This document shows, one piece after another, positions 24,800 to 33,156 of a stretch of 39,854 nt of DNA. Below the pieces are notes generated by a model. That model worked only from the letters and a program-made list of their open reading frames with translations, made no database searches and had not been told where the DNA came from. The translations under genes and the position numbers were made by a program. This DNA comes from RUG754 sp964345365 (lineage in GTDB: Bacteria; Bacillota; Clostridia; Peptostreptococcales; Anaerovoracaceae), in contig CAYFQR010000013.1 of NCBI GenBank assembly GCA_964345365.1, positions 1 to 39,854 of the forward strand. The letters are read 5' to 3'. Every line of letters begins with the position of its first letter. Within the stretch, counting starts at the first letter, position 1.

Positions 24800-26335
24800 T
24801 CAGTTTTTTTCCTCCTTTTCATCATAGCTTGTCATAAGTAAACCTATCTCTTCTTTGGTCGCTTTTCTCGCGTCGACCAATCCGCTGACTCTGCCGCCTG
24901 CGAGAACGAGTATCTTATCGCAAAGCTCAAGCAGCACATCGAGGTCTTCTCCCACAAATATCACGGCAACGCCTTTTTTCTTCTGTTCGGTCATAAGGTT
25001 ATATATCGTGTAGGATGTGTTTATATCAAGTCCCCTCACCGCATATGCACTCATAAGCACGGACGGTGCGGAAGCTATTTCACGACCCACAAGAACCTTT
25101 TGAACGTTTCCTCCCGAAAGCTTCCTGACAGGGTAGTTAATGCTCGGTGTCTTCACCTCGAGACTGTCAAGAACCCTCTTTGCGAGCTCCTCGGGAGCTT
25201 TTCTGTCTATGAATATGCTCTTACCCTTGTTCCACGACCTTAGCATCATATTGCCCGTCATTCCCATGCCGCCTACAAGTCCCATCCCGAGCCTGTCCTC
25301 AGGCACGAATGCGAGAGCGACACCTGCGTCCTTTATCTCCGTAGGGCTCTTGCCGACAAGCTCTGACGGCGCCTTGCCCTCAGGTGTATATATTATAGAG
25401 CCTTTGGATATATGCCTGAGCCCGGCTATGGATTCGAGCAGCTCTTTCTGTCCCGACCCTGCGATTCCCGCTATTCCGAGTATCTCTCCGCCATAAGCCA
25501 TAAAGCCCACATCGTTCAATTTGACAATGCCTTCGCTGTCTCTGACGGTAAGTCCCGCAACCGTAAGTCTCGGCTGAGGATTAACCGGTTCAGGTCTGTC
25601 TATGTTAAGCGATACGCTGCGGCCCACCATCATTTCGGTCAACTTTATTTCGTCCGTCTCGCTTGTTTTTACGGTGGCTATGTGGCAACCTTTTCTTAAG
25701 ACTGCTACCACGTCGGAGATTTCCATTACTTCGTTCAGTTTATGAGTTATGAGGATTATGGCTTTGCCGTCATCTTTCATAGCCCTGAGTATCTCAAAAA
25801 GCCTGCCCGTTTCCTGCGGTGTAAGTACCGCTGTCGGTTCATCCAAAATGAGTATGTCTGCACCTCGATAAAGCACCTTAATTATCTCTACCGTTTGCTT
25901 CTCTGAAACGGACATCTCATATATCTTTTTATCGGGGTCGATGTCGAAGCCGTATTTATTGCTGATGGCTTTGACTTTTTCGGATACGGCTTTTCTGTCA
26001 AGCCTTCCGTCTTCTTTCAGTCCGAGTACGATATTCTCCGCTGCGGTAAAAACATCAACTAACTTAAAATGTTGATGTATCATACCTATACCGTTTTCAA
26101 AAGCATCCTTTGGGGATTTTATTGCAACGGGCTTTCCGTTTACGAATATTTCTCCTTCGTCCGGGAAATATATGCCGGCGAGCATATTCATAAGCGTAGT
26201 CTTGCCGGAACCGTTTTCACCGAGTAATGACATGATAACGCCTCGGTCAAGGTATAAATCGACATTGTCATTTGCTACAACCTGTCCGAAACGCTTGGTT
26301 ATTCCTTTGAATTCGACTGCATGGGCGTTTTGCAT
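24800..26335 (-). CDS. nupO: Nucleoside ABC transporter ATP-binding protein (NupO type)
   Basis: A double ABC ATPase powering the importer. The first cassette has Walker A GENGSGKTT, a signature read as MSVSEKQTVEI and Walker B ADILILDEPTAVLTPQE. The second cassette is the usual degenerate copy: GIAGIAGSGQKELLES in place of Walker A, then KLSGGNVQKVLVGREIA and RGLDINT. I chose ATG 26335 (511 residues), with AAAGGA about 8 nt upstream; an in-frame TTG 54 nt earlier has no support. It is separated from bmpA by a 223-nt gap with a hairpin, suggesting lower expression than the binding protein. Confidence 0.93.
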   Translation of the reverse strand: MQNAHAVEFKGITKRFGQVVANDNVDLYLDRGVIMSLLGENGSGKTTLMNMLAGIYFPDEGEIFVNGKPVAIKSPKDAFENGIGMIHQHFKLVDVFTAAENIVLGLKEDGRLDRKAVSEKVKAISNKYGFDIDPDKKIYEMSVSEKQTVEIIKVLYRGADILILDEPTAVLTPQETGRLFEILRAMKDDGKAIILITHKLNEVMEISDVVAVLRKGCHIATVKTSETDEIKLTEMMVGRSVSLNIDRPEPVNPQPRLTVAGLTVRDSEGIVKLNDVGFMAYGGEILGIAGIAGSGQKELLESIAGLRHISKGSIIYTPEGKAPSELVGKSPTEIKDAGVALAFVPEDRLGMGLVGGMGMTGNMMLRSWNKGKSIFIDRKAPEELAKRVLDSLEVKTPSINYPVRKLSGGNVQKVLVGREIASAPSVLMSAYAVRGLDINTSYTIYNLMTEQKKKGVAVIFVGEDLDVLLELCDKILVLAGGRVSGLVDARKATKEEIGLLMTSYDEKEEKN

Positions 26336-26469
26336 AGTACTTTTCCTTTTTTTATTACTTTTCTTAAAATGATTCGCCTGAACGGTCAAGTTTTAATAAC
26401 TTTTTTGTTTTATTAGGCGTCTAAATGTCTCTTTGTAGGATTAAAGTTCTTTCAAACCGTTAAAACACC

Positions 26470-26494
26470 AAAAGAGGACTGAAAGTCCTCTTTT
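26470..26494 (-). terminator. Intra-operon hairpin between bmpA and nupO
   Basis: A perfect 11-bp stem, AAAAGAGGACT / AGTCCTCTTTT, with a 3-nt loop. On the minus strand the following T tract is interrupted (TTTTGGTGTTTT), so it would terminate only in part. I see no second promoter in the 223-nt bmpA-nupO gap. Confidence 0.65.
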
Positions 26495-26558
26495 GAGTAT
26501 ATAGGTTTTTTGTTAAGATTTCTACTGATTTTTGGATAAATCTGAAGATAATTTTTTA

Positions 26559-27782
26559 TCAGTATTCTTCGTTTACAAGGGTGATTCCGTCAATTCTGAG
26601 TGCGAAATAAGGCGCGGACTGGAAATAGGATTCGTGGAATGCTCCGTCAAAGATTGCTTCTTCGGAATCTGCCATAAAGTCGCCGTCAGTGTCGATTGCG
26701 AATGCGTTTGTAACTTCTTTGCCGTCAACCGTGAAGTTAGCTGTATCGAAAATCTTAAGGCTTCCGTCCGCGATAGCCTGTTCTACTTCGGCGAGCTTCT
26801 CGGCTGTTCCCGGAGCTGCGACAGCTTCGTTAAGTTCCGTGAGCACTACGTCTCCGTCTGCGATACCGTGTCTTGTATAGTCCTGATCAACCTTACCGCC
26901 TTCTACGATTGTCTTGATAACATATACGAAGTAGTTTGTCCAATCGATTCTTGAAGAAATGATTGATGCTTCAGGTGCTACGTCCGACATTCCGATATTA
27001 TATCCTATGTGGAAGGCTCCTCTTGCCTGTGCCTGAGTTGCAGGAGTAGTGGAGTCGGAGTGCTGTGAAATAAGCTTTGCTCCCCTGTCGATGAGGTCGT
27101 CTGCGGTTGCAGCTTCCATTGTAGGATCTCCCCATGAGCCGATAAACTCTACGAGCATTGTAGCCGAAGGGCAGACAGATTTGGCGCCGAGATAGAAAGC
27201 GGTATAACCCGAGATAACCTCTGCGAACGTGTATGCGCCTACGTAGCCGATTACAGCTTCGTCTTCCTTGATTTCTCCGTTGTCAATCATTTCCTGAAGC
27301 TTAAGACCTGCCGCAACACCTGCGATATATCTTCCCTCATAGATTGAAGGGAATGCGTTTACCGTGTTTTCGAGGTCATCCTTATATGACCCTTCGTTTG
27401 TGAGTCCCGCGAATACCGTTTCAGGATAGTCTCCCGCAACCGAAAGCATAGCAGGTTCCATTCCGTATGAGTTGCAGAATACTGCGATGCAACCCTGCCC
27501 TGCCAAATCTTCACAGTCTGTTGCAACCGGGTCTCCCTCAGGGTGATTATAGGTGTAAATCCATTCGATGTCTATACCTTCTGCAGCGAGCTTTTCTTTA
27601 GCGCTGTCTGCTGCCATATAGAAGTTTCTGTCGTATGCCGCATTGTCGTCTCCGATGCAAATCATCCCGACTTTGTAAACCGTGCCTTCATTCTCTCCGC
27701 CGTCTGTAGCCGGCTTGTCGCCGCAAGCTGCGAATGAGAATATCATTGCGATTACGAGTGCCAGTGCAATAATCTTTTTCAT
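26559..27782 (-). CDS. bmpA: BMP-family nucleoside-binding lipoprotein
   Basis: Extracellular substrate-binding lipoprotein of the importer. A lipoprotein signal ends in the lipobox FAAC, so Cys20 is the lipid anchor, followed by a Gly/Glu/Asp-rich spacer. The periplasmic-binding fold carries family blocks: VGMICIGDDNAAYDRNFY, CIAVFCNSYGMEPAML, EGRYIAGVAAGL and GYVGAYTFAEVISGY. The length of 407 is usual for basic membrane proteins that bind purine nucleosides. It is first in the operon, with its own promoter. Confidence 0.93.
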   Translation of the reverse strand: MKKIIALALVIAMIFSFAACGDKPATDGGENEGTVYKVGMICIGDDNAAYDRNFYMAADSAKEKLAAEGIDIEWIYTYNHPEGDPVATDCEDLAGQGCIAVFCNSYGMEPAMLSVAGDYPETVFAGLTNEGSYKDDLENTVNAFPSIYEGRYIAGVAAGLKLQEMIDNGEIKEDEAVIGYVGAYTFAEVISGYTAFYLGAKSVCPSATMLVEFIGSWGDPTMEAATADDLIDRGAKLISQHSDSTTPATQAQARGAFHIGYNIGMSDVAPEASIISSRIDWTNYFVYVIKTIVEGGKVDQDYTRHGIADGDVVLTELNEAVAAPGTAEKLAEVEQAIADGSLKIFDTANFTVDGKEVTNAFAIDTDGDFMADSEEAIFDGAFHESYFQSAPYFALRIDGITLVNEEY

Positions 27783-27861
27783 TTCTTTCTCCTCAATTCT
27801 CTATTTATTGATAATCTCTAATCGGTATTTTCGGCTGCTTTATCGCACCGACAAATCACCA

Positions 27862-27890
27862 CAAATAAATTATAACCGAGAACCCGTCCA
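27862..27890 (-). promoter_or_regulatory. Promoter for the bmpA operon
   Basis: Minus strand: a clear -10 TATAAT with a weak -35 (TTTAAT) at 17-nt spacing, about 85-110 nt upstream of the bmpA ATG. No purine riboswitch is visible in the leader. Confidence 0.45.
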
Positions 27891-27930
27891 AATTAAACAA
27901 ATCTTCGCTATATATATGGAGATTTTTTGA

Positions 27931-27968
27931 ACAAAAAAAATAATGTTCGCCTTTTAACGAACATTATC
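27931..27968 (-). terminator. Strong Rho-independent terminator after xpt
   Basis: A 10-bp stem, ATAATGTTCG / CGAACATTAT, with an 8-nt loop followed on the minus strand by eight T. About 35 nt past the xpt stop. Confidence 0.9.
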
Positions 27969-27999
27969 CGCATTTCCGGCCAATAAGTTTCGCTGATTT

Positions 28000-28572
28000 T
28001 TAGACGAACTCGATTTTGCCTTTTTTTATTGATTTCACAGAGGCAAGCGTCTCTACGCGGTAACCCCTGTCTTCGAGGCACTGCTTGCCGCCCTGAAAAT
28101 CTTTTGAGATTACGATTCCTATGCCGGCTACCATCGCCTCAGCCATTTCAACGATATTGCAAAGCGCTCTCGACGCTTCTCCATGAGCCAAAAAATCATC
28201 TACTATGAGGATATGTTCGCCTGCGGAGATATGTTTCTTCGAGACAACTATTTCGTACATTTTTTGCTTGGTAAAGGACATGCACGGCTCCTGATATAAA
28301 TCGTTATTCATCGTGTTCGGTTTTGCTTTTTTGGCAAACACTACCGGACAGAATCCGAAATATCTGGCAGCCGAAACAGCGATAGCTATGCCGCTCGACT
28401 CAACCGTCAGGATTTTATCTACGGTGACTCCCGCAAACTTTCTTGCAAGCTCTTCACCTATTTCGTCCATAAGCAAGGTATCTATCCTGTGGTTTATGAA
28501 ACCGTCGACATTTATCCTATCGCTTCCGATACTTACGCCCTCTTCAATGATTCTTTGTTTTAATTTTTCCAT
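28000..28572 (-). CDS. xpt: Xanthine phosphoribosyltransferase
   Basis: Converts xanthine and PRPP to XMP in purine salvage. The 190 residues match Xpt through most of their length: MEKLKQRIIEEGVSIG, a VESSGIAIAVSAARYFG pyrophosphate-loop region, FAKKAKPNTMNNDLYQ, and the PRPP loop ILIVDDFLAHGEA. The start overlaps the upstream HD-domain gene as TAATG, so the two are translationally coupled. It is followed by a strong terminator. Unlike in many Firmicutes no guanine riboswitch precedes the unit. Confidence 0.95.
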   Translation of the reverse strand: MEKLKQRIIEEGVSIGSDRINVDGFINHRIDTLLMDEIGEELARKFAGVTVDKILTVESSGIAIAVSAARYFGFCPVVFAKKAKPNTMNNDLYQEPCMSFTKQKMYEIVVSKKHISAGEHILIVDDFLAHGEASRALCNIVEMAEAMVAGIGIVISKDFQGGKQCLEDRGYRVETLASVKSIKKGKIEFV

Positions 28573-29129
28573 TATTCTACCGGTTCCTCACAGGTTTTCA
28601 TGGCTTCAAGCGTTTCACCGAGGAGTGTATCAAGCTCCCAGCCGAGCATCTCCGCTCCAGCGATTATGGTATCTCTGTCACAGCCCGCTGCAAAACGCTT
28701 ATCCTTAAACTTCTTTTTTAACGACTTAAGCTCCATATCCTGTACGGACTTTGACGGTCTCATGAGTGCCGCCGCACCGATAAGTCCGGTGAGTTCATCA
28801 CAGGCATAGAGAACTTTTTCCATTTCTTTTTCGGGCTTGATATCGATTCCGAACCCGTAAGCATGACAAACTATAGCATGAATCATATCTTCATCGACTC
28901 CCGCCTCTCTTAGAAGCTCCGGCGCTTTTTTGCAATGCTCTTCCGGCCACATTTCGAAATCTATATCGTGGAGGAGCCCCACAATAGCCCAAAACTCTTC
29001 TTCTTCCCCATATCCTAATTTTTTTGCAAAATATCTCATGGTACCTTCTACCATCCTGGCATGATGAAGGTGGAAGTCTTCTTTGTTATATTTTTTTAGA
29101 AGTTCATATGCTTCTTCTCTTGTAATCAT
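28572..29129 (-). CDS. HD-domain phosphohydrolase family protein
   Basis: A 185-residue single-domain HD protein. The metal-binding residues are in place: H in FHLHHARMVEG (about 20-23), the HD pair H54-D55 in LLHDIDFE, a histidine in AIVCHAYG and an aspartate in ACDELTGLI. The family acts on phosphoester substrates, often nucleotides; being coupled to xpt suggests nucleotide metabolism, but this is inference. A strong AAAAAAGGAGG precedes the ATG. Confidence 0.85.
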   Translation of the reverse strand: MITREEAYELLKKYNKEDFHLHHARMVEGTMRYFAKKLGYGEEEEFWAIVGLLHDIDFEMWPEEHCKKAPELLREAGVDEDMIHAIVCHAYGFGIDIKPEKEMEKVLYACDELTGLIGAAALMRPSKSVQDMELKSLKKKFKDKRFAAGCDRDTIIAGAEMLGWELDTLLGETLEAMKTCEEPVE

Positions 29130-29218
29130 GGCATCCTCCTTTTTTGCTGTTTTTATATCTATCTCGACTCAAGATGCGAGTTTTCTAAATTTTATTTATC
29201 AACCTGCAATTTCGTTCG

Positions 29219-29266
29219 CTGTCCGAAACCGGCGACTTAGCACACTGTCCGAAACCGGCGGCTTAG
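29219..29266. repeat. 26-bp-period direct repeat across the eamA-like stop codon
   Basis: Twenty-two-base segments starting CTGTCCGAAACCGGCG occur at 29219-29240 and 29245-29266 and differ at one base. The stop codon of the EamA-family gene (29263-29265) lies in the second copy. Confidence 0.8.
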
Positions 29267-30177
29267 TTCGCTGCCGGCAGTTTCTCTTTTTTTTCAGGGA
29301 GATTTGCGAGGATAACCGCAACGAACATTATCACGCAGCCCATTATCTCTCTGAATGTCATAACCTCGTGAAGTACGACAGCTCCTGCGAGCGCACCGAA
29401 TACGGATTCAAGACAGAGTATGAGTGCCGCAAGTGACGGGTCTGCATATTTCTGTCCGAGTACCTGGAATGTAAATCCTATACCGCAGCTCAGGATTCCC
29501 GCATATAAGATAGCTACCCAGGAAGCTAAAATCTCTGACGGTACAATAGGACGCTCAAAGATTATCATTGCGATTATGCCGAGCGTTCCGGAAACCATGA
29601 ACTGAAGGCAGGAAAGGTTCAGTCCGTCGACTTTTTCGACATAATAATCGACGGCTATCATCTGGAGGGCGAAGCCCACCGCACATAGCAGAACGAGCGT
29701 GTCTCCGAACCCCAATGAGAAGTCCCCTTTCATGGAGAGAAGATAAAGTCCTATACACTCAAGAAAGACGCATATCCAAATGATGATTTTCACGCCTTTT
29801 TTCAACAGGAAAATCGACAAAATCGGGCAAAAAACGACATAAAGAGTGGTGATGAACGCCGCCTTTCCTGCCGTGGTATATGCCAAACCGAATTGCTGGA
29901 GCGAACCCGCCACGAAAAGAAGTACTCCGCAGACAGCTCCGCCGATATAGTCTATTTTAGAGAATACGGCCACTTCTTCACCCGTCGAAGCCAATCTCTT
30001 TCTCTTTTTATATGCTGAAAATACAAACGGTAACAGGAAAAGTCCGCCTATGAATGTACGGATACCGTTAAATGTAAACGCACCTATTTCGCCGCCGCTT
30101 TTCTGAGCAACGAATGCGGTTCCCCATATAAATGCCGTTATCAAAAGCAATATATTGCCTTTCATTTTATTTGACAT
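29263..30177 (-). CDS. DMT-superfamily transporter, EamA family
   Basis: An integral membrane protein of 304 residues with ten hydrophobic segments in two EamA halves. It begins with the classic ITAFIWGTAFVAQKSGG, and the second half has the SLAALILCLESVFGALAGAVVLHE block. These carriers export or import small metabolites; the substrate cannot be inferred. GGGG about 7 nt upstream supports the ATG. The transcript leader holds the 11-bp repeat array and the assembly gap, so the expression of this gene may depend on repeat number. Confidence 0.9.
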   Translation of the reverse strand: MSNKMKGNILLLITAFIWGTAFVAQKSGGEIGAFTFNGIRTFIGGLFLLPFVFSAYKKRKRLASTGEEVAVFSKIDYIGGAVCGVLLFVAGSLQQFGLAYTTAGKAAFITTLYVVFCPILSIFLLKKGVKIIIWICVFLECIGLYLLSMKGDFSLGFGDTLVLLCAVGFALQMIAVDYYVEKVDGLNLSCLQFMVSGTLGIIAMIIFERPIVPSEILASWVAILYAGILSCGIGFTFQVLGQKYADPSLAALILCLESVFGALAGAVVLHEVMTFREIMGCVIMFVAVILANLPEKKEKLPAAN

Positions 30178-30206
30178 ATGAACCCCTTTTCTCTACTAAT
30201 TGTCCT

Positions 30207-30350
30207 AATAGTGTTAAAATAGTGTTAANNNNNNNNNNNNNNNNNNNNNNNNNNNNNNNNNNNNNNNNNNNNNNNNNNNNNNNNNNNNNNNNNNNNNNNN
30301 NNNNNNNNNNNNNNNNNNNNNNNNNNNNAATAGTGTTAAAATAGTGTTAA
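30207..30350. repeat. 11-bp tandem array interrupted by an assembly gap
   Basis: AATAGTGTTAA is repeated perfectly at 30207-30217 and 30218-30228, then after the gap at 30329-30339 and 30340-30350. The unit phase ends exactly at each gap edge, so the gap itself is very likely more copies that short reads could not resolve. Confidence 0.9.
30229..30328. other. Assembly gap (100 N)
   Basis: Exactly 100 N, a conventional placeholder for unknown length. Any open frame across it is an artefact. Confidence 0.99.
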
Positions 30351-30367
30351 TTATTTCCGGTGTCTTA

Positions 30368-30396
30368 ATTTTATCAAAAAAACTTATTTTTTTCAA
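30368..30396 (-). promoter_or_regulatory. Promoter for the EamA-family transporter
   Basis: Minus strand: TTGAAA (30391-30396), 17-nt spacer, TAAAAT (30368-30373). Transcription would start near 30361, about 10 nt before the first 11-bp repeat unit. The spacer holds a run of seven T. Confidence 0.65.
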
Positions 30397-30489
30397 TATC
30401 ATTGTTAAATTTTATAATATATCCGAGTAAGCCCGTTACTTCGGTCATGAGACTATTTCAAGTGCGGCATATCTCCGCGCCTAAGATAT

Positions 30490-31146
30490 TCAATCAAGCT
30501 CTCCGCTTACTTTTTCCCAGTCCCTGAGGGGAACATAGTATAGCGGCTCGCCGTCCTCGAAATATACCTTGTAGCCGAGTCCCGTCGTCGGAAGCCAATT
30601 CCAAAATTCACTTCTGTCCTCTCCGAACCATTTAAGCATGGTCGCAGATATTGCTCCGCCGTGACAAATCATGACCGTTACGGCATCCTCGCCCTCAGGC
30701 AGACATCTTTTTTCGGTCAGCCTGTGACTTTCGAGGAGGGTTTCGAGCCCGCGATTTATTCTTTCTATAAATTCGTTCATCGATTCGCCGCCCGGGAACG
30801 AAAATTTCCCTTCGTTGTCATTCATCCACTCATCCCAGCCGTTTTCACCGCTGAGCTCCTTGTATGAACGGCATTCCCACTCTCCGAAGCTGATTTCCCT
30901 CATATCCGAAAGCTCCGTGAAAGGCACGTCGCCATATATGGCTTGTAAGGTTTCGTTTGTCCTTATGAGCCCTGATGTAAAAAACCTCGCACACGGTGGC
31001 AAGTCGGGATATATTCCCTCAGCCTTGTATTTTTCGAGTTCTTCATAGCCTTCAGGTTCAACCTTCAAATCCGCCCATCCGTAAAACCATTTTTTGAGTA
31101 TTCCCTCAGTGATACCGTGTCTTATAAAAATAATGTATGACTTCAT
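30490..31146 (-). CDS. cobC: Histidine phosphatase, CobC/alpha-ribazole phosphatase candidate
   Basis: A phosphoglycerate-mutase-like histidine phosphatase. The phospho-histidine is H10 in FIRHGITEG; the second core histidine is in VMICHGGAISA, with the acid residue in MREISFGEWECRSY. Most of this family are broad phosphatases. The assignment to alpha-ribazole-5'-phosphate dephosphorylation rests on lying next to the cobTUS genes; it has its own promoter. The C terminus may be changed: one nt out of frame, just past the last codons, an open stretch reads IEYLRRGDMPHLK before a stop. Confidence 0.7.
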   Translation of the reverse strand: MKSYIIFIRHGITEGILKKWFYGWADLKVEPEGYEELEKYKAEGIYPDLPPCARFFTSGLIRTNETLQAIYGDVPFTELSDMREISFGEWECRSYKELSGENGWDEWMNDNEGKFSFPGGESMNEFIERINRGLETLLESHRLTEKRCLPEGEDAVTVMICHGGAISATMLKWFGEDRSEFWNWLPTTGLGYKVYFEDGEPLYYVPLRDWEKVSGELD

Positions 31147-31168
31147 AGTTTTTCTCTCGTTCTTTTTT

Positions 31169-31197
31169 AATATAATATCCGTATTTTCTCAATTCAA
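31169..31197 (-). promoter_or_regulatory. Promoter for the cobC-like gene
   Basis: Minus strand: TTGAAT (31192-31197), 17-nt spacer, TATATT (31169-31174), about 20 nt before the ATG. Only a weak GAGAG ribosome binding site follows. Confidence 0.55.
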
Positions 31198-31269
31198 TTC
31201 TATACTCTCGCGACTTAAATCCTTATAATATTTATCTGTTCATTGGAGCTTTCGTTGTTTTTTCACTGT

Positions 31270-31650
31270 CTACTTCAGGTTTTTTGCAAGTCCCGCAAAC
31301 AATCTGACCGCAGAGCTTGCTTCTTTTCCGAGATAGACGGTCGTACGTCCGACCGCCTCCCGATATTCCCGGTCAAGCGGCTCCATAGGCACAAGTCCGC
31401 ACGACACATCATTCACAATAATGACGGAGTTTTCCCAGCGACTTCTGTATTCAGCGAGATATTTTCTCGCATCCTTTCCCTCTTTCGTACATGCATAGAT
31501 GAACTCATCAAGATTGTTTATAACCCGCTTGTTAAAGTCAATCTCCGCTCTGTCTCTCGTGCAGTAAAAAATGTCGCTCTCCGATATGTCGAATTTCTCT
31601 TTTGCGTAGTCAAGCTTTCCCTGATACGCTCCTCCGATAATAAGTAACAT
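31270..31650 (-). CDS. Short CobU-like protein
   Basis: A 126-residue protein resembling a shrunken CobU. It opens with LLIIGGAYQGKLDYAKE, where the CobU P-loop would be GGARSGKS; the terminal serine is replaced by leucine. It ends with the CobU-like VIIVNDVSCGLVPMEPLDREYREAVG and a C-terminal helix. The segment with the guanylylated histidine is missing, so full CobU activity is unlikely. Clostridia often encode such a short partner beside a full CobU; its job is not established to my knowledge. It starts 17 nt after cobS. Confidence 0.8.
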   Translation of the reverse strand: MLLIIGGAYQGKLDYAKEKFDISESDIFYCTRDRAEIDFNKRVINNLDEFIYACTKEGKDARKYLAEYRSRWENSVIIVNDVSCGLVPMEPLDREYREAVGRTTVYLGKEASSAVRLFAGLAKNLK

Positions 31651-31667
31651 ATTTCCTCCTTATTCTG

Positions 31668-32555
31668 TCAGCAAAAAATCAACGCCATTATGCCGACCAT
31701 CTCTCCCCAAATTATGCCGTAGCCCGCTATATCGCCGTTCATCCCTTGAAGCCCTTTTTTTGCGACAAGTATAGGGATTATGGTCCCGAGCACAGTTGCA
31801 ATGAGCACGAAAACAGTCGCCAAATAGTATGTGCAAAAAAGCGCGGCGAGTACAAGGTAGAAGATGAGCTGCACTATAAGAAGTATGTCGGCTCCTCTTG
31901 TGCCGCTTTTAGCGGAAGCGCCGTTTTCTTTTGTTTCCTGTGAATCGAAATCGCTTGCCGAGTCGATATCGTCTTCGGATTTCTCCGCTTCGCTTTTCAG
32001 ATCCTTCGATTCGCAGTTTTCTTCAGGGTCGGTATTAACTCCTTTCATCGCACTGTACTGGCTTGTTTCCATGGGCGTAAAGTTCAGGACGGAAAGTCCC
32101 GCAACCGACCTCGAAATTACCGTAATCAAGATTAGATTAACTGTATCTATACCGTAGCTTATCGCCGAAGAAAGAAAACCGAATTCTATGAAAAGCAGGA
32201 AAACAAGACTCACGACAGCAAAGGCTCCACATGTGCTGTCCTTTAATATCGCTCTCTTTTTTTCGAGTGTCCCTCTGGACATAAGCGCGTCGTTTACATC
32301 CATATATCCGTCCACATGTATGAAACCCGAAAGCATGAACGGCAGCCAAAGGGTTATGACGCATACAGCCATGAACGGCATCTTTATTGCGATTAAACCC
32401 GTATAAACGGCTGCCCAAACTGCGCCTATGGCGAAGCCGACTGTAGGAAGCCAGCCGAGCATATATGCTCTTGCGTTTTCATCCCATTTCTTCAGTCCCG
32501 GTATATAGCAAAAGTTGCCCCAGCACATTAAAAGTCCCGTAAATATTTTTTTCAT
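31668..32555 (-). CDS. cobS: Adenosylcobinamide-GDP ribazoletransferase (cobalamin synthase)
   Basis: Membrane enzyme joining adenosylcobinamide-GDP and alpha-ribazole (phosphate) to form cobalamin (phosphate). The metal/substrate motif is FIHVDGYMDVNDALMS (78-93, with D82, D86 and D89), followed by ILKDSTCGAFAV. About six membrane helices are visible. Residues about 174-221 form an acidic low-complexity insertion (rich in E, D, S and K) where the family has only a short loop. Its ATG overlaps the cobU stop as ATGA. Confidence 0.92.
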   Translation of the reverse strand: MKKIFTGLLMCWGNFCYIPGLKKWDENARAYMLGWLPTVGFAIGAVWAAVYTGLIAIKMPFMAVCVITLWLPFMLSGFIHVDGYMDVNDALMSRGTLEKKRAILKDSTCGAFAVVSLVFLLFIEFGFLSSAISYGIDTVNLILITVISRSVAGLSVLNFTPMETSQYSAMKGVNTDPEENCESKDLKSEAEKSEDDIDSASDFDSQETKENGASAKSGTRGADILLIVQLIFYLVLAALFCTYYLATVFVLIATVLGTIIPILVAKKGLQGMNGDIAGYGIIWGEMVGIMALIFC

Positions 32556-33091
32556 ATGTTTTTTCCTTTTTCGTATTCATCGAGGAAGCCGTAACTCACT
32601 TCTATCACCCTGTCGCAGAGGTATGCTAAAGTCTTATCTATAAAGGCAAGCCCTCTTTTATATACATCAGTTAATTCTCCGTAGGAGATTGCATCCGAAT
32701 ATATGTAGTCGGACACAAATACGACATTACTGTGTTCGTTTATTATCTTCGCAAGGTCGTCGGCCACTTTTATGTATGCGTCCTTAATAACCGTTCCGTC
32801 TTCAAGAAACATCTCATTCGAGAGAAGTGCGGTAACGGAATCAATTAAAAAGACTCCTCTCTTGCCGCTTATCGCCTCGGAAATATTACTGCTGCATTCT
32901 ATTGTCTTGAAACCCTTGCCCGCTCTCGAGCGTCTATGACGAGCTATTCTTTCCTCGTCTTCGCTGTCATGCGGAATCATTGTCGCAATGTAATAAAGCG
33001 GGCGCTTTTTTTCGTAAGCCATATCACACGCAAATTGCTCGGCATAGGTCGATTTGCCGTTTTTTGCGCCTCCCGAAATGAATATATTCAT
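32552..33091 (-). CDS. cobU: Adenosylcobinamide kinase / adenosylcobinamide-phosphate guanylyltransferase
   Basis: Phosphorylates and then guanylylates adenosylcobinamide. The P-loop is FISGGAKNGKSTYAEQF (4-20), the guanylylation site lies in ERIARHRRSRAGKGF, and the Walker B-like strand is GVFLIDSVTALLSNEMF. I use ATG 33091 (179 residues), which has AAAGGA about 9 nt upstream; an in-frame ATG 42 nt earlier has none. Coupled to cobS by a 4-nt overlap and 65 nt after cobT. Confidence 0.92.
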   Translation of the reverse strand: MNIFISGGAKNGKSTYAEQFACDMAYEKKRPLYYIATMIPHDSEDEERIARHRRSRAGKGFKTIECSSNISEAISGKRGVFLIDSVTALLSNEMFLEDGTVIKDAYIKVADDLAKIINEHSNVVFVSDYIYSDAISYGELTDVYKRGLAFIDKTLAYLCDRVIEVSYGFLDEYEKGKNI

Positions 33092-33156
33092 CGGTGTTTT
33101 CCTTTCATTTTTCTGTGGTTCGCGTCCTGACATACCGTTTGGGGCAATACCTCAAA

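Noticed and set aside
30132..30402. Open frames crossing the N gap on both strands
   Set aside because: They exist only because N is translated as unknown residues.
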